Assembly: GCA_040954595.2 (NCBI GenBank)
Contig: CM082585.2
Coordinates: forward strand, 6,014,001-6,078,000
DNA: 64,000 nt
From: Balanoglossus misakiensis
Lineage: Eukaryota > Hemichordata
Direction of reading: 5' to 3'
The notes under the pieces are model-generated. The model did no database searches, was not told the origin of the DNA, and worked only from the letters and a program-made list of their open reading frames with translations. Positions 40,718-54,900 of the stretch are shown piece by piece; the stretch's first letter is position 1; every line of letters begins with the position of its first letter. The translations under genes and the position numbers were made by a program.

Positions 40718-43700
40718 ATGGCAGCCAGCCAAGGTAGGAACTCGAACATGTTTGTCGTTTTACTCACCGCTCTGTACACATTCTCTCACGAATGAGCGGG
40801 GGGGGGGGGGGGAAGATATGTCTCATATGTGAGAGTGTGTACGGTGTGTGTTTTAGCGATTTGCGCGCGTGCGAAATGGGGGACAGTCCACATGCCACGT
40901 TTATAGTAACTTCATAAGTGGAGCTGTACTATACATGTACTTCACTACGTGCAGTATATGATACGGGTATGTACGCTCAGCGCTCATGATCGTCCGTCCA
41001 ATAGAAATAATGACGTCTCTCGCTCGTGTGCTGTTCGGAAACGCATCTTAATGTCAACTGTTAGTGTTTAACATTTGAACATGCCATATTTCGTCAGAAT
41101 TTTCTGGAAAACGCCAACGCTTGCGAGCGTTCCGTGCGACAGCGGCCGGCGACCCGAGCGAGCGGGGCTAATTATAACTTAACTGAAGACAGTGACAGTT
41201 ATATGTAAATTTCTATGAATGGTGTTAATTTCACTGGGACGGTGTTAAGTGTTTGTGTTTAGCATTTCATCAGCGTGGACTGGTAAAAAAAAATCGAACA
41301 TTTAGTGCATGGAATCGCAGGCTCAGACAATGGAAAACGAAAGCTGGGGGACATGCATGCTTTTCTCAATCACGCGCTCACACGTACGCGCGGTGGGGCG
41401 GTCGAGCAGTTGAATGACCTGCCGCTGACCTTGAGTAATTCTTATGCTAATTGCGCGTAATGGTGATTTGGGATGGCGCGGGCACTGTGACATGCGGACA
41501 GAGCGTGTTTTATATAAAGTGAATATTGCAGCGCTGGTCATCCGAAATCTAGGAATTTAATGAAATAAAGGGTTTGCTTTAAATGAGGGTTACAGCAAGA
41601 ATGAAAAGCATGCCCAGATTATACAGCAGATCGGATTGTCCATGATCTCTCTTGGATTGTGTGATGGGGGGGGGGGGGGGTTCTGTTTGGAGAATTCTTA
41701 GATCCTGAAATTGACAATAGATACCCATTACAGACCATGTCTTTACCTTAATACGTCTTAGGACTCCACACCTTAAAATTAGACCATGTCGTTTATTACC
41801 ATAGCTATTATGCAATAGAAATCAATGTTTTACTTTGAACTTTAATAAAATCCAGTTTTAAACAAATAATTAATTTAAGGGAAAAAGTGCTTTCCAGAAT
41901 ATGGGAAGCCGATAATTGTTATGATTTTTATTTTTTATTTGGCATAGTTTATAAGAATTCCCTGTAACTGTTATAGGGAATTATTATAACTGTACTGAAA
42001 GCATAAACACATGTACTAGTAACAAGTGTGAGAAATACATGTCAGAGGTCAACTCCTGTGGTGTTTGTACTCAACATACAAAAAATGACAGTGTCACATT
42101 GCCAGCCACATGACTCCTAAGGCTCCCGATAAACCATCTATCAGTCTATTCCCCAAATCAGGCAGCCATGATGAGTGCATATCTGAATACGCCTTTAAAT
42201 CGATCTTGAGTCTATATTAAAGGCAGGGCTCGTAGATAGGCAGCATCTCAATGCTTGGCGTTGGAAGTGCAGTTTTATATATGGCGGTGAGGGCAGTCTT
42301 TCTATTGGGATGTCTGAGGTCGTCTTGCAGTCACTCACTTCTTTACTAAAAGCTGACAGTCCCTGCAAAGTAAAACTGCAGGCCAATTCTAGTCAGTCAC
42401 TTTCCAAAAAGGACTCTGTAACAAAATTGTTCATTTTTGAGTAATTTAGGGTAACTGTACACATTTCTCAGTAACAGCCTTAGTGTTATCACTAAATTAC
42501 TTTGAATCAATGTAGAAGCTTTTTTGCATTGATAAGTTGCATATCATTGGTCATGGTGCAACATGTGTGAATCTTCTTCATTGATTAGACGCAAGTTTTG
42601 ATACAGACACGCTCAGCGGGCCAGGCCCCTGATCTTGTATTTGCAATGTCGCATGATTAGATTGACCCTGCTTATTACCCAGGATCCTGCTTATTACCCA
42701 GGATCCATTTCACACGTGGTATAATAATGAGCTCAATATCTGTGGGGGTGCACAGTTGCAGAAAAGAAAGAAAATATCATTCTGTGGGTCTGTAAGCTAC
42801 ATGGGCTGTACAATTTATTCTGTGCAACCTAATTTCTATCAGTTACAGTAATGTATCCATATTTTCGAATTCCGGTATGTGCTAGGGATTTAAGCCATTT
42901 TCATCAGATGTTGCAAAAAATTTTGTTGAATCATTGAATAGGACGGATTTTACCTCCTATGACATCAAACATTGAATTCTTCTAGGGTGAAAATTGTCTC
43001 ATGTTTTGATTTTTGGTTGTCTTTTTCTGCTGACCTACAGCACTGAAGTAAGGCTGTTTCTGATTGGTCAGTTTCCCTTGTGAATGCAGTCTGATGAAAA
43101 CGAGTACATACAAGCACCGAGGCACTTGTAGTCTGGTCAAAACACGACTGAAAGAGTCTTTTTTGGAGCATTATTCAATGAATTGTTACCCTGGATTGCG
43201 AAATTGTCCTAGCACTCAACTATTTCTATTGATTTGTTTTCTGAACTCTGATCTCTGGTTTTGATGATATTGTAGTCAGGGTGGACTGCGTGATGCAAAT
43301 GGTTGACTAGCACTAGCAAACAAGATTGATCCTGTGTTTAAATTTAATACTTAATTTCTGTTTGGCGTTTAGCAACAAGTGGCGTACACGCTTCTGGGAA
43401 ATCATCGCCAACACTGTGATTGCAAAAAGCGCAATTTCTCACTAGGGACCACGTGCTGATACTGTGAACTTCATTAAAGTGGGGCAAACTTGTTACATTA
43501 AGTAAATAGCTGACATAAAAATGCCATGTGGTGACGTGTTATCCTCTTAAAGTGAAACCATCAAGGACACTGCGGTTATGTAACACGTCTGTCTGATAGT
43601 AAAGTGCATGAATGGAGATCTGTAATTCAAGATCAATTGATCAGTGTTCCTGCAACTGCGAAATTGAATTACCAAACAAAACAAATGGTGATGTTTATAT

Positions 43701-45987
43701 GAAAAAATATTACCTGTCAGAGTTCATGCTATATGGTGACTAAAGCAAGTGCAGGATTTATTTGCGATAGGTGTCAGTTTTAATAGCTTAGGTAATTCAG
43801 AATTTATTTTTTCTTGCTAATTCGCTAATTAATAGAAAGATCGTTTGGAATAGTTACAACTTAGAAGCATGCAGCAACAAGTCTTAGAAAAGAAAAGTTG
43901 TTTTCTTGTAATGAAGTCTAAAGCTATGCACTTTATCTCGGCGTATATATGTATGAAGGGCTGTTGTGACACTATGAAAGAAATAGCTTTTTGCAATGTA
44001 GTGGTTTTCAGTCACTACCTAGATACCTGTGTGCTTTTGATGACAGTTTTATGGAATAACAAGATTTATCTGTTGATCATCTCTTTTATGGCCTCTGTTG
44101 TTCTTAATATTCATGGCACAGTGAATATTTTTTTCAATAAAACAGACCTTTAATATAAGAACTGGAGACCAATATGAAATATATCAACCATCACCTTTGC
44201 AATTTCCATTTGATTCATGGATTTATTTAGATTCTTGATCATGCGTACCTGTCTTTATGTAATAACTGAACAGGAAGAAATCCCAGACACTTTCTAGTAC
44301 ATCGAGATACAACTTAAGTACTTTATCTCTGCTGTCAGTGAAGCAAAGCTTATCAAATCACTGATTGTCCATCAACATTTTGGCATTTAAGTAATCTTCT
44401 CGTCTGCAACACTACCGGTCAGATAGCCAGGATATCGATTGGATTCTGAAATTGCAGAATACTGTCACTGAAGATCTGTGTGCAGCAACGTTGACCAGTC
44501 ACTTGTTGAATTGCGAAAAAAAAAAATTAGATTCATGCAAGATTCGAACTGGTGCAGTCGTGTATAGAGCTGAGATGTGTTCCCTTGGCAACGGTTCTAA
44601 TGCCCTAACAACAAGGCTAGAGAATTAACTCAGAACAGTCCCCAATGTGATACCTCTCCATCATGTGTAATTAACACTGACAGAACACAAGATTGACTCC
44701 ACTTTTCAAATAGGAAAGTTTCCATGTGTTAGCTGTGGAGCTTGCTGGCTCTGTGTGTTGAGGTGGCTTTGAATACTAGTACCTTCAGGTCAAAATCACG
44801 TTTAAATTACCGATCGGATGCAGCTCACTTGACTTTTGGATAAAACCTCTCTTGTCTGGTCTTTTTCATCTCTGCTGGCATGTGACCTTGCGACCGGTCG
44901 CAAGGTCACATGCTAATTTCATTTGGCCAGAAAGGCTTAATTTAATACACGCGAAAAATCTCACTCCTTTACCAACTAGGATGAGTTAAAATTAAAAGCT
45001 CAACAAGTCTAGTTTGCATCATGATCTGTTTGCGGAAACATGCTTTGAAAATGGAAAAAAACAAAAACAAAATATATTTGCTTATTTACTTGTGTATTTA
45101 ATGTGTCTATTTGTGGCAGACACTCAAGGTTCTCTGTCTGCTCCAAAGTTAATTGTGTGATTACAGAAAAAAAAGTGTTTGTTCCCTGGAAACTGTTTTG
45201 TGCATATTCTGTCGTTGTAACAATGCTTGGCGACATGCAATTGCAAATGCTGGCCGAACAGTAGAAACAAAAACGCGAACATTGTAATTTTCTTGTGTCA
45301 TGTAAAATAGTAGTTTTGCATGTTAGTTCTTTCTTTTTTTATACAAGTTATTTTCAAGTAAATCTTCACTAGCAGTAGACTGGCCAATGATGTAATGGGG
45401 TCTGCTTGCTAATCATGATTATCGTTTAAGGTCACGAAAGTGTCTGCTGCCAACTTATACTCTGTCAGGTTACGTCCACGTGTTTGTCGTGCTTGTAAAT
45501 CAGTCAATAAGAGAGCCTACAGGTACTAGTGTTTGGTCTTCCTTTAGTCTGTCTTGTATTGGTGCTGACTGGTCTGTTACTGTAGTACCCTGGATACGAT
45601 TAAAATTTGTGAACAAATTATGAACCATTTTGGTACACATATATACCGGCAGATTCATTGTACAAAATAGCGCAAAGCAATTAACAAATCAAAGAATTTC
45701 TTTCATGTGATTTCATTATGATGACTTGGAAAATATACACCGTCCTTTAATTGGCCAATAAATCTTTTGATGATAACACTTAACAGAGTTGAGTATAAAA
45801 TATAAAAGAATTTCTTTCAGGACTACTGTCAGTTTTTATAATTCGGGCTGCTTGGATTCTTGGCTGTGCTCCAAAATTCTTTTCTTGTTCAGATATTGGC
45901 GATGGGCCGCAAGCAGCTGCCTGTGTAATTGGTCGCCGGGTCAGTCAGGTCACCGACGGCAACGGCGTTCCTCGGGAACAAGAATAA
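40718..45987 (+). CDS. Hypothetical short spliced ORF, 36 residues
   Basis: Exon 1 (40718-40733) encodes MAASQ plus one base before a GTAGGA donor. Exon 2 (45893-45987) follows a strong TTCTTTTCTTGTTCAG acceptor in the matching phase, starts DIGDGPQAAACVIGRR, and ends at TAA. The start ATG lies in CAAGATGGCAGCC, close to the YY1 motif that often overlaps start codons, in a locally GC-rich stretch. AATAAA occurs near 46531. I do not recognise the product. Exon 1 may truly belong to a longer gene with other downstream exons, and exon 2 could be chance. The intron would be 5.2 kb. No membrane segment or domain is visible. Confidence 0.25.
44541..44620 (-). repeat. Possible tRNA-derived SINE fragment
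   Basis: On the minus strand an A-box-like CTAGCCTTGTTGTTAGGGCA is followed about 60 bases later by a B-box-like AGTTCGAATC. The order and orientation fit the head of a tRNA-derived SINE, with imperfect boxes. It cannot fold as a functional tRNA as far as I can see. No tail was identified. Confidence 0.3.
44878..44913. repeat. Perfect 36-bp palindrome
   Basis: The first 18 bases, GCATGTGACCTTGCGACC, are followed directly by their exact complement, with no spacer. Each half contains TGACCTTG/CAAGGTCA, the extended half-site bound by SF-1/ERR-type nuclear receptors. No target duplication or longer arms. Confidence 0.8.
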
Positions 45988-48900
45988 ACTGGCAGTGATG
46001 GGTCACTGTAGGGGGACGCAAACATTGAACGCAAATGCAGGGGATTTTTTTTTACGCCTAGAAAGTCTCGCGGGGCTCCAGATAATTTAACCGCGCAGGG
46101 GAGGGACAAATGTTCGTTCTATGAGAGGCAGGGAGTGGGAGCTGAACCCTGAGACACTATAATCATTATCTCGTCGTGGACAAGCATGTTACTTCTTTCA
46201 CAGTTATGCATGTATGTAGGTCGTTTGTGGTGTCAAGTGTCAGTTAATGAACTTAAAATAGAAGTGTATTTCATCGGAGTTAAGAAGACAGATCTTTTTG
46301 ACATAGTTCATGTTTGAGGCAGAGTAAAGGAGAGGTAGTGAATAAGATAGTGTCAACTACCGATAATTTCTTATTTTATTGTTTTGGAAAGTACTTTATG
46401 CTTCTCTGGTGGGACATCATTATGTCATTGATGGGGAATGGCTGTGTAACCGATAAAAAGGATCATTTGGCCAGTTTAACAAATCATAAAATTAAATAGG
46501 ATGTGACCAAAATTAGGCTTTCAACGATGAAATAAACTCTGTACAATACATACATATACATATGCTTGAATGCTCTCAGGCATACATCTATATGCCATTT
46601 TGAATAATACAACTGTCCTATAATGTCGTCAATGCATTTGAAAAGGTCCGCAGATGATCATTGTGGTCAGGTCAGTGTGTACGTTTGTGTACCGGTATGC
46701 AATATTTTGATAAGCCACTGTAGGATTTCTGGCCTCGTGGACAATAGATGTTGCTTATCGGAGATATTTTAAAGTTTACCCTTCCAAAAGAATAAAAAGT
46801 TAGATATCAAGACCTAAGTCGTACATGTATCGGTATTCAATATCTTGAGAAATTCTGTGTACTGGGGCACTTTGACCTGGGGAGCTTGTCATGCCCCGCT
46901 GAGCAGACTGCATGGGATTATACTCTCTCTTCAGAAAACACACAAACAGTCGCTGTGATAATGGGATAATTGCCATCTAGAAGCAGTTGTTTCTAATGAT
47001 TCTCTTTGCTCGACTCATAAAATATGAACACTAACATCATCCATCATCCCCCTGTGAGTAGAATTCCCTGTGAAGCACTGTCATCCATTTTGTGAATAAA
47101 TTGAAAAGAGCAGTGTGAATTCAGTGCTTATACTGTATAGCCATCTCTCATAATTGTAGTTAGTGTTCACAAAACGTATAATCTGTTTGAGACATGGCTA
47201 TGGGGCTAACCCGCTATGGATAAAAAAGAATCCTTGTTCAGAATTACATTTTGTCTACCGGTATGTCCCAGATTCAGGGCTGGTGTAATTCTCTTGGCCC
47301 CCCCCCCCAAAAGATAGTGCTTCCACTGGCACGTATGGGCTAGGGAGCCCAAAAACAGTAGCTGTGGCAGTCTGCATATCGGTCGAAGTGTTGTATCAAG
47401 GAATCTAATCTGATTTAAAGGTTTCTGTGAAAGCCTCTGTCACTTTATGAATTATGGACGTGCCTACAATGTACACCTGTCAGTAAGTCTTGGTTTGTTT
47501 GCCATCCTAAATTCTGGTCGTCGTTCTGTTTGGGTGTTTACTGGGTCAAAATCACGAACTGTGGTATTTCACCAATGTAGCCTGATAGCGCTCATTGCCT
47601 AAGGTCAGAGGTCAAAAATCTGCAGTCAGAGGTCAGGCGATTTGCTGTATCTGTACTGAAATAAGAAACATGAAGCGTGACACACGTTTGTAACATTTAT
47701 CGACTGTCAGATTGCCAGCACAAGACCACGATTTGTAGATACGAGTTCCTCGTTGAAAATATCGACAAAAAAGTACAAGAGTGCATTTCGATAAAGGTGA
47801 TAGTGTGTGCAGGTAATCGTGTGTCATTCCGTCGTGTCAATCAGACAGATGGCAGCTATCTTAGAATTAGATGGCTGTCTTCACAGAACTTCTAATGTCT
47901 GGCTTGTCGCATGAAGTTATGACATTTTTGTTATTTTCAAGGTGACGCCAGCAATGTTACGGTACCCCATTGAGATATCTGATAGGTTGTTGAAATCAGA
48001 TCATATGAGAGCAATCACAGTAGCTACAGAGGCAATCTGCATAGTAGCATTTTTTTCAGAATATTAGAGATTAGAATGATGAATCTGTGTTCTGTGATTA
48101 AAAGTGAACCACTTATCTATTGGATAGTGATTATTACCCTGATTTGATTTTTAAAGCATATCATATAGGAGTGCCTGGCCTTGTTCATTTACAATTTTTT
48201 TTAATGTTCAAAAATCAGTTTAGTATTGGTACATAAAATAAATCACACTAATGTAACATGTCTAGAATGAAAATTGCAAATAGATTTTACTGGTCGACAG
48301 CTTGCCCCACTGTGTAAAAGACTTTTCATTTCGCTTGACCTACTTCCAGCTTGAATTAACAAGTTTGCTAGTGTGGATTTTGCAAGCTGTGATCTTTGAT
48401 TGCAGTCTGTTCACATTCCAAGTGTTGCTTGTTACAACTTTGTCATACTGGCATACTCAAGCAGTCACCTGACAACATGTGAATTGTTTGGATTCAACGA
48501 ATACCATGGTCACCAAGCAGCGTACCGGTAGGTCAGATCTTGGAAGTGCGTGCCTTGGAGAAAGATTTTCAGAAAAATGAGTCTTCCAAACCTTTTTCTC
48601 CTTTGGTATATTAAAATATGTGGAGACTGTTTGAAAATAAAGAAGAAAACAGGGTATTCACCGTCTTGGTTTCACAAAATTCACAACTTTACATTTTTCT
48701 GATAATGCTCGACGCAGTGATTGGCGGCCATTTTGAATTTTGAATTTGAGAAAATTTGGCCGTAGCTCCCAATCAGAATTCTGTGCGGTTACCCAAAATT
48801 TTTATTCTGAGTTTCTTGAAGAGAGAACCTGAATTATCAAAAAGTTTCTTTGAACAAAGTAAGACAAAAAGTTTTGGGCTTTGGTTTTCGAGGTATGCAA

Positions 48901-51900
48901 CCTAATACAACCCTCACATGCATTGTTTGTCAAAGCACGTGGTGTTTTGCATTTTTCCCATTGAGGCACAAAATGTGACATTGAGTGTTCGATAGCTATA
49001 TGGTAATCGTAAAAGTCTAGTTACACGAAACTACCTGTAATCGGTGAGAATTACCCGGACTGGACCCTCGCCAAGTCCTGGGTTTGGCGGTCAATTTGCA
49101 TAGCGACCTAATTTTCTAGGGTTCGGACAGGGCACACAGACCTTTTATGCAAACAGCGAGTGGAAGCAATTGTAGTTTATAACCCTCAACAACCCAGCCA
49201 CTTCTTGGGGTGTGGAGAGCGCGGCCTGTATACATGTGAATGGGTGTGACCTATATGATATAAGGGTCAACGTACCCATTCGCCGACAATTGTGGCATGA
49301 CTGAAATAGATGAATTGTAATTCTATAAACATTTGAAATATACTTATTTTATTATATTAACTTAAATATACCTGTAAGGGTCCATGGCAATTTTTGTGCA
49401 TCTATCAAACCCCCCCCCCCCCCCCCCCCCCAAAAAAAAATCCAAACACCCCCCTAACTAATATTGTAGGAGGGGGAGGGGGCTCAGTCCTCCCTTAGTT
49501 ACTGTGATATCTTGATGAAGATGCTGTTGTCAAGGATGCAAATGAGGTGTCGACATCAGCGGGGTGAACGAACTGCCGATGTCAAAGTTCACCAATTAAA
49601 AATTGAAAGAAGGTCCTGTTCACGTTGATTATAATTTGCTAAATCCGTCAATCTGGGAATGTACCTATGTCAAGGCCGTAAAAAGCCAAAGATCTTGCAA
49701 GAGACGAAATCCCTTGGGATAGGATTCGATATAGCCGCAAACTGTATATATTCAGTCCCGATTAACTACACAACACACGTGATACTGCAGTGTATTGATT
49801 TGCCTCAAGCTGACACTGTCGGATTTCAATAGCCAGTTTAGACTGTAAGAGATCCCTGTGTCAGAACCACTTGTCAATCATGAATTATTTCCCTGTCTAA
49901 TATGTTGCGCAGAAATATATAAACCTGTTTTTATGTTTTTTATTTAGTGCGTAATGTACTAATATTATGGCATCTGAAATTGAAAGTGTGCTTTATGAGA
50001 TTCTGTCTTGAGACATGACAAATGCGATCGGTGAAAGGTCAGTTGCTGTGTCTTCAGATGTTATTTTTACTATTAAAATGTGTGCCCATTTTTCAATGAC
50101 AGAGTCTGGTTCTACCATACATGTACTTCATGAAATGACCCATTTTCCCTGTCACTCTAAACACATATTTGCACAGCTCTGGAGAAATTGTTGGCAATTA
50201 AATTTCAAGAAATGAAGTTGTTATTACTACATGTACACTATACCAATGTCTGTTAGTGTAACATGTACCAGTACCTGTTCGTACATTGTGTAAACATGGT
50301 AAACAGTCCCTTTTGACAAATGCAGGTAGATATCTCATCATTTCATGAAGCAAGAAGGGTTCGAATCGATTCATCATTTCATGGAAAGTGTACAAGACAA
50401 AATTCAGCAACAGATTTTATGTTCTCATGAACTCTGCCTTTTATGACAACGCACAAGCTTTACCACACTATTTTATGATGTCTGCAAGTGTCTTGAAGTC
50501 TCTCTCTGATATTGTGTTTCTTCAATGACAGACTGACTGGCAAGTTTAACCCTTTCAAGCCTGGCTTTCTGGGAACGTATCTGAATGTCTCCTATATATA
50601 GGATATCCGGCCAGAAAGGGTTAATATCAGTCCGTGAAAGGGTATATACATATACCGTACATGTATGTTTCATTTGACGTTTCATTAAATTCTTCATTGC
50701 ATTTTTGAATTTCCAACGTTAACTTTCATTCTCAGAAGGGGTCGAGGTTGCAACAACATATGTCACGTATGTGTTGAATTTATCCATGGCCCTTAGAGAC
50801 GGCGAATTGCTATTTGATCAGACCTCTTGTAATTGTAGACTTAGCCCAAGTACCGGTATGTATGAAGTTCTCAAATCTCATCAAATATTGCAACAAGTGT
50901 TGTAAATATGCCCCAGGACGACCTAAGGGTATACGAAGGAGATGGTTTAGTTTACATTACATGTTGATGAAAAACTAAATTGGTTTCCTTGGATGAGTCA
51001 GTTGGCTTGTTGTCCTGTGTGAATGAAGACGTAACTAACTGTATGTGCCAAGCTTTCGTGGAAAAAAAAATCATGTTGGTTTTCCTGAAGTAAACATTAA
51101 TGAGAAAGTGGAGAATTTGATTACCGGCTCCAAGGATGGTCTGATTTTGAGAAAACTCAAGGAAGTGAGTGTTGTTTATCTTCAATAATTCTGTTCCTGT
51201 TCCAGTGTGAAAGTTCAAAGAGCCAAGGCTCGCCCGACATAGTCATCTGAAATTTGCATGGTCTGTGAAATTAAATATTTGAGCTCATTTCCTCTTAATA
51301 CTGAAAAGTGGAACTATTAAATTATGAAATAAACTTTCATTGGAAGTTGTGGGTTTATTGCAGGATTTTTTTATTCGTCTAATGTCAAATCCAGGATACA
51401 CTTACCGGTATATGTGCAAATTGCACACATACCTGTATAACGTACACACACATGCACGAAGATGTGCACACACACACACGTTGGGCCGTATACCGTACTT
51501 GTAGTTCCCCCAGCTGCAAAATTGCTTTCTCTTGTTTGAGCTAGTTTTCCGAGAATTCATGGTACATGTAATTGACATTTGATAGGTTACAGAGACATCC
51601 GAACTAAAATTCACAATCATATAAAAGTGTCAATCAATCTCCAAATAGCAGATGAACATTTTGTTAAAGTGTAGCGTACAGTACTTATGTCCCATCCAAA
51701 CTTGGTTCATTCCTATGTTTCTGTGATAGAAAGACTTAAGCTACAAGTCCTTAAGCACAGGCACTTATACATGTTCATGCAATTGACCCATCGCAAGAGA
51801 AGAGGTCGGACAACATACGCTCTTTTGCCTATCAAAACCGATACTCGCATTTGTAAGCGACTGTGCACGGTTAACCTTGAGAATTTAATCCCGCCCTTTC

Positions 51901-54900
51901 CCCGAACAATGACGGCCATTTTAATGGCTGTCGATGCTTTGTTAAAATCCATCACTTGTTCACAAAGCCCGAATCCAGATACGGTTTTGTATTTTGGAGG
52001 TCAATGTTTGCGATCACAAATCTCTCCTGATGAAATTTGCACAAAAAGCAATTTATTCGGTGTCAGGTTGTATAAAATTGTCGGTGCAATGACCTAGCTC
52101 TTCCATGCTTGACCCATTTAATTTCATTCATCCTGATTTCTATTGAAACCTTTGTATTGAGTTTTAATATCATCAATTTGAAGATATCAGATTCCAAATG
52201 TAATATGATTTGATATAGGTCTTGTCCTTATGAAATAATATAGAAATCGAGTAAGTCGTTTTTTGTTCATATATAGAGATAATATATAAATGTATGTCTA
52301 TCTCAATTATCTAAATGATAAATAATATTATTATAGCATATCTTTTCTCTTCTATTCATAACATTTCTTAGATTTAATCGTAATAAATGGTAAAATACAT
52401 GTAAAATATATGTCCCCATGTGTAGTTCAACTTTCAGAGCAGCTAGGTGACCATTTGCCCCATAATATCTCTGACTAGTGGCAGAGATTTTAATCCAATC
52501 CAATCTACTATTGTTTCAACTTACACAGGAATTAATTACCTGTAGCAGTTTTCCTTAACATCGTCAAGTTATAAATTCTTAAGGTCATAATGAAATTGTA
52601 AATTTAATACCGTCGGCTAGGGACTTCACATGCAACAAACAAGTTACTGTAAAAACCCCTGAATTAGACCTCACAGGGTGGAGTTCCATGTTTCACTTAA
52701 AATATTTTAGCCTTCTTTTTAAATTCTTCCTGTTTTGATCCGGACAATGAAATTCCATGAAAAATACTGATTTACTGCTCTCTCTTTAAAATCTCACAAC
52801 AGTCCAGCTCCAATCATAATTTCACCAGGAAATACATGTATATGAAATATGTGTGCTTCAGTTCCACCCTGGCCCGATTTCCGAGTAGGTCAAAGTTCAT
52901 TGCTACAGTCCCGTGGTTTGGTGTTGCCTGGTCAATTTATTAAAGATAAGCGATAGCGGAGTGGGTTATTAAACCAGAAATGCCAGGCCACAGCAAGGGA
53001 CGACTGCCGTGTCTTTGCAAATGGATCTCAGTGACTGTTTTATATCAGCATAATCGGTGCGTTTTATATAAGCGAAAACCAGCGACGTTTTTTTGTCGGT
53101 TCTGTGTGTTTTGCATGTAGGTCATGTCCACATGTGCGCGTAATGTGCTTGTTATCAATGAGCGAAAATGTCCCAGACGTCCCCCCGCGTCTGGCTCTTC
53201 TCGCTATTCATTAACTGCTTGTAAGAGTAATTCGTGCGACTCTGTTCTTTGGGGAGAAACTCTAGCACTTTCTGTAGCTGTGAAGAAATAGCCCGACATT
53301 TTATTGCCAATAATTGCTTTGGTTCATTTAGATATAAGTAGAATGGGGAACATGCATGAGAATTGACCTTTTGAACCTTGTTTTGTGATGGAATTGAGAT
53401 AAATCTCATATGTCGTAGGTTAGGAAACCAGGGGTCAGAGTTCAAAGGTTGCAAATATCTGAAATCTGTAAATAATATTTGGATAACATCTATGATTGTC
53501 TGCAACCATGTTCCTCTACAAGTTAATCCCTTAATATAATCAGTTTTTAGTGTGATATTGTTTTAATAGTCAGTGATTCATTCTTGAGGCCTGAAAGTAT
53601 CAGAGGGATTCTTGCAAAACAAAATTCTCGATGGTTTCAGAGGTGACTAACATTTATAATATTACTCCAATGGTTTTATATAGTACATTGCCTGGGGCAA
53701 AACATAGGATGGTTTTGGCCGATGTGACATAGTGGTGCTCAACTGTATCGAGTAATATAGGTTTTATCCATGCTCACTGCAGACTTATTTTGTTACTTTT
53801 GTGTCATTGTATTCCAATTTTATGTTAGGAATTCTTTGGTAAAACAAAGTGTGGTATTATAATTTTTATATTCTTTATTCTGAATCAGTACGGCAGCATT
53901 GTGATATTGACAATCAAAACTTATGATAAGTTGGTCTTTTAATAAAACGATCCTCTGAAATATTAAGGATTGCATATCAAACCCCCTTTTTCTGTGATGT
54001 TGATAAATTTGCAACAGCTGCGTGGGGAGATTTGACCTTTTAAATATCTCACTAATCCTAGTGTTAAAAGTTCCGACCGCAAGCTGACATGCCTGCTCAT
54101 TTCATTACAATGCATTTGAAGGTATATATATATGCAGGCGGCCCTTGTACAAATTTACATTACTTAATTCACAAGCCGTTTTCTAGAGACAATAGAAATT
54201 CTGGGGGCAACATTTTGTCAGTTTGCTTAAAGAAAAACAAAGTAAACATCAGATCGTACCTCAAGATGGCAGTGTTTCTCGACCGGCCAAGATCACCGCG
54301 GTTCTATTTTTAGTTACAAAAGCAGCCGATCTCCGACAGGGAGACAGCCATGCCATCTATGGAATTGCTGGTGTTGTAATCACGGGACATATCCGGTGTC
54401 AGTTCGCATTTTCCCAATTCCTCGGTACTGATAGGAAGAAATCATCATGAACAGGACGGCTCGGACTCAGACCATGCTTGAATGAAATAAGGCATGAGTT
54501 GTCCAATACATAGACTAAGTCCATCGGCATTTCTCATACAGTGTTCAGAATCATTAATTAAAATATATGATATCAACAATAACAAAGATCTATTTACCAC
54601 ATAAAACAGTTTAGAAATATAATACAAAAATCATTGGAAAAAGAATTTATAGTAAGTGATGTTTGTTTTGTTTTATACAAGAAACTGGAATTAATACACA
54701 AAACAATGACTAATATAAATAATTATGACTGATGATTTTAAAGCAAAATACCAAAGCTAAAGTGATGTTTCCATTATGCTTCAAACAAGATGAGTAAAAT
54801 GCATTAAAGAACGATAAAAGTGAAAGATATTTCACAGGTAATTGTATTCTCCATCTATATTGATTCCCTACACTGTGATGTATTACTCAGAGTAGAAAGG

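Noticed and set aside
44541-44620. Functional tRNA gene on the minus strand
   Set aside because: A- and B-box-like sequences are present but imperfect, and I could not form the acceptor, D and anticodon stems. Recorded as a possible SINE remnant.
51687-52097. 136-codon ORF
   Set aside because: It has an ATG but no recognisable domain, no flanking splice structure and no coding-like GC rise. It is compatible with chance in 64 kb.
53155-53505. 116-codon minus-strand ORF
   Set aside because: No domain, no promoter or splice context; likely chance.
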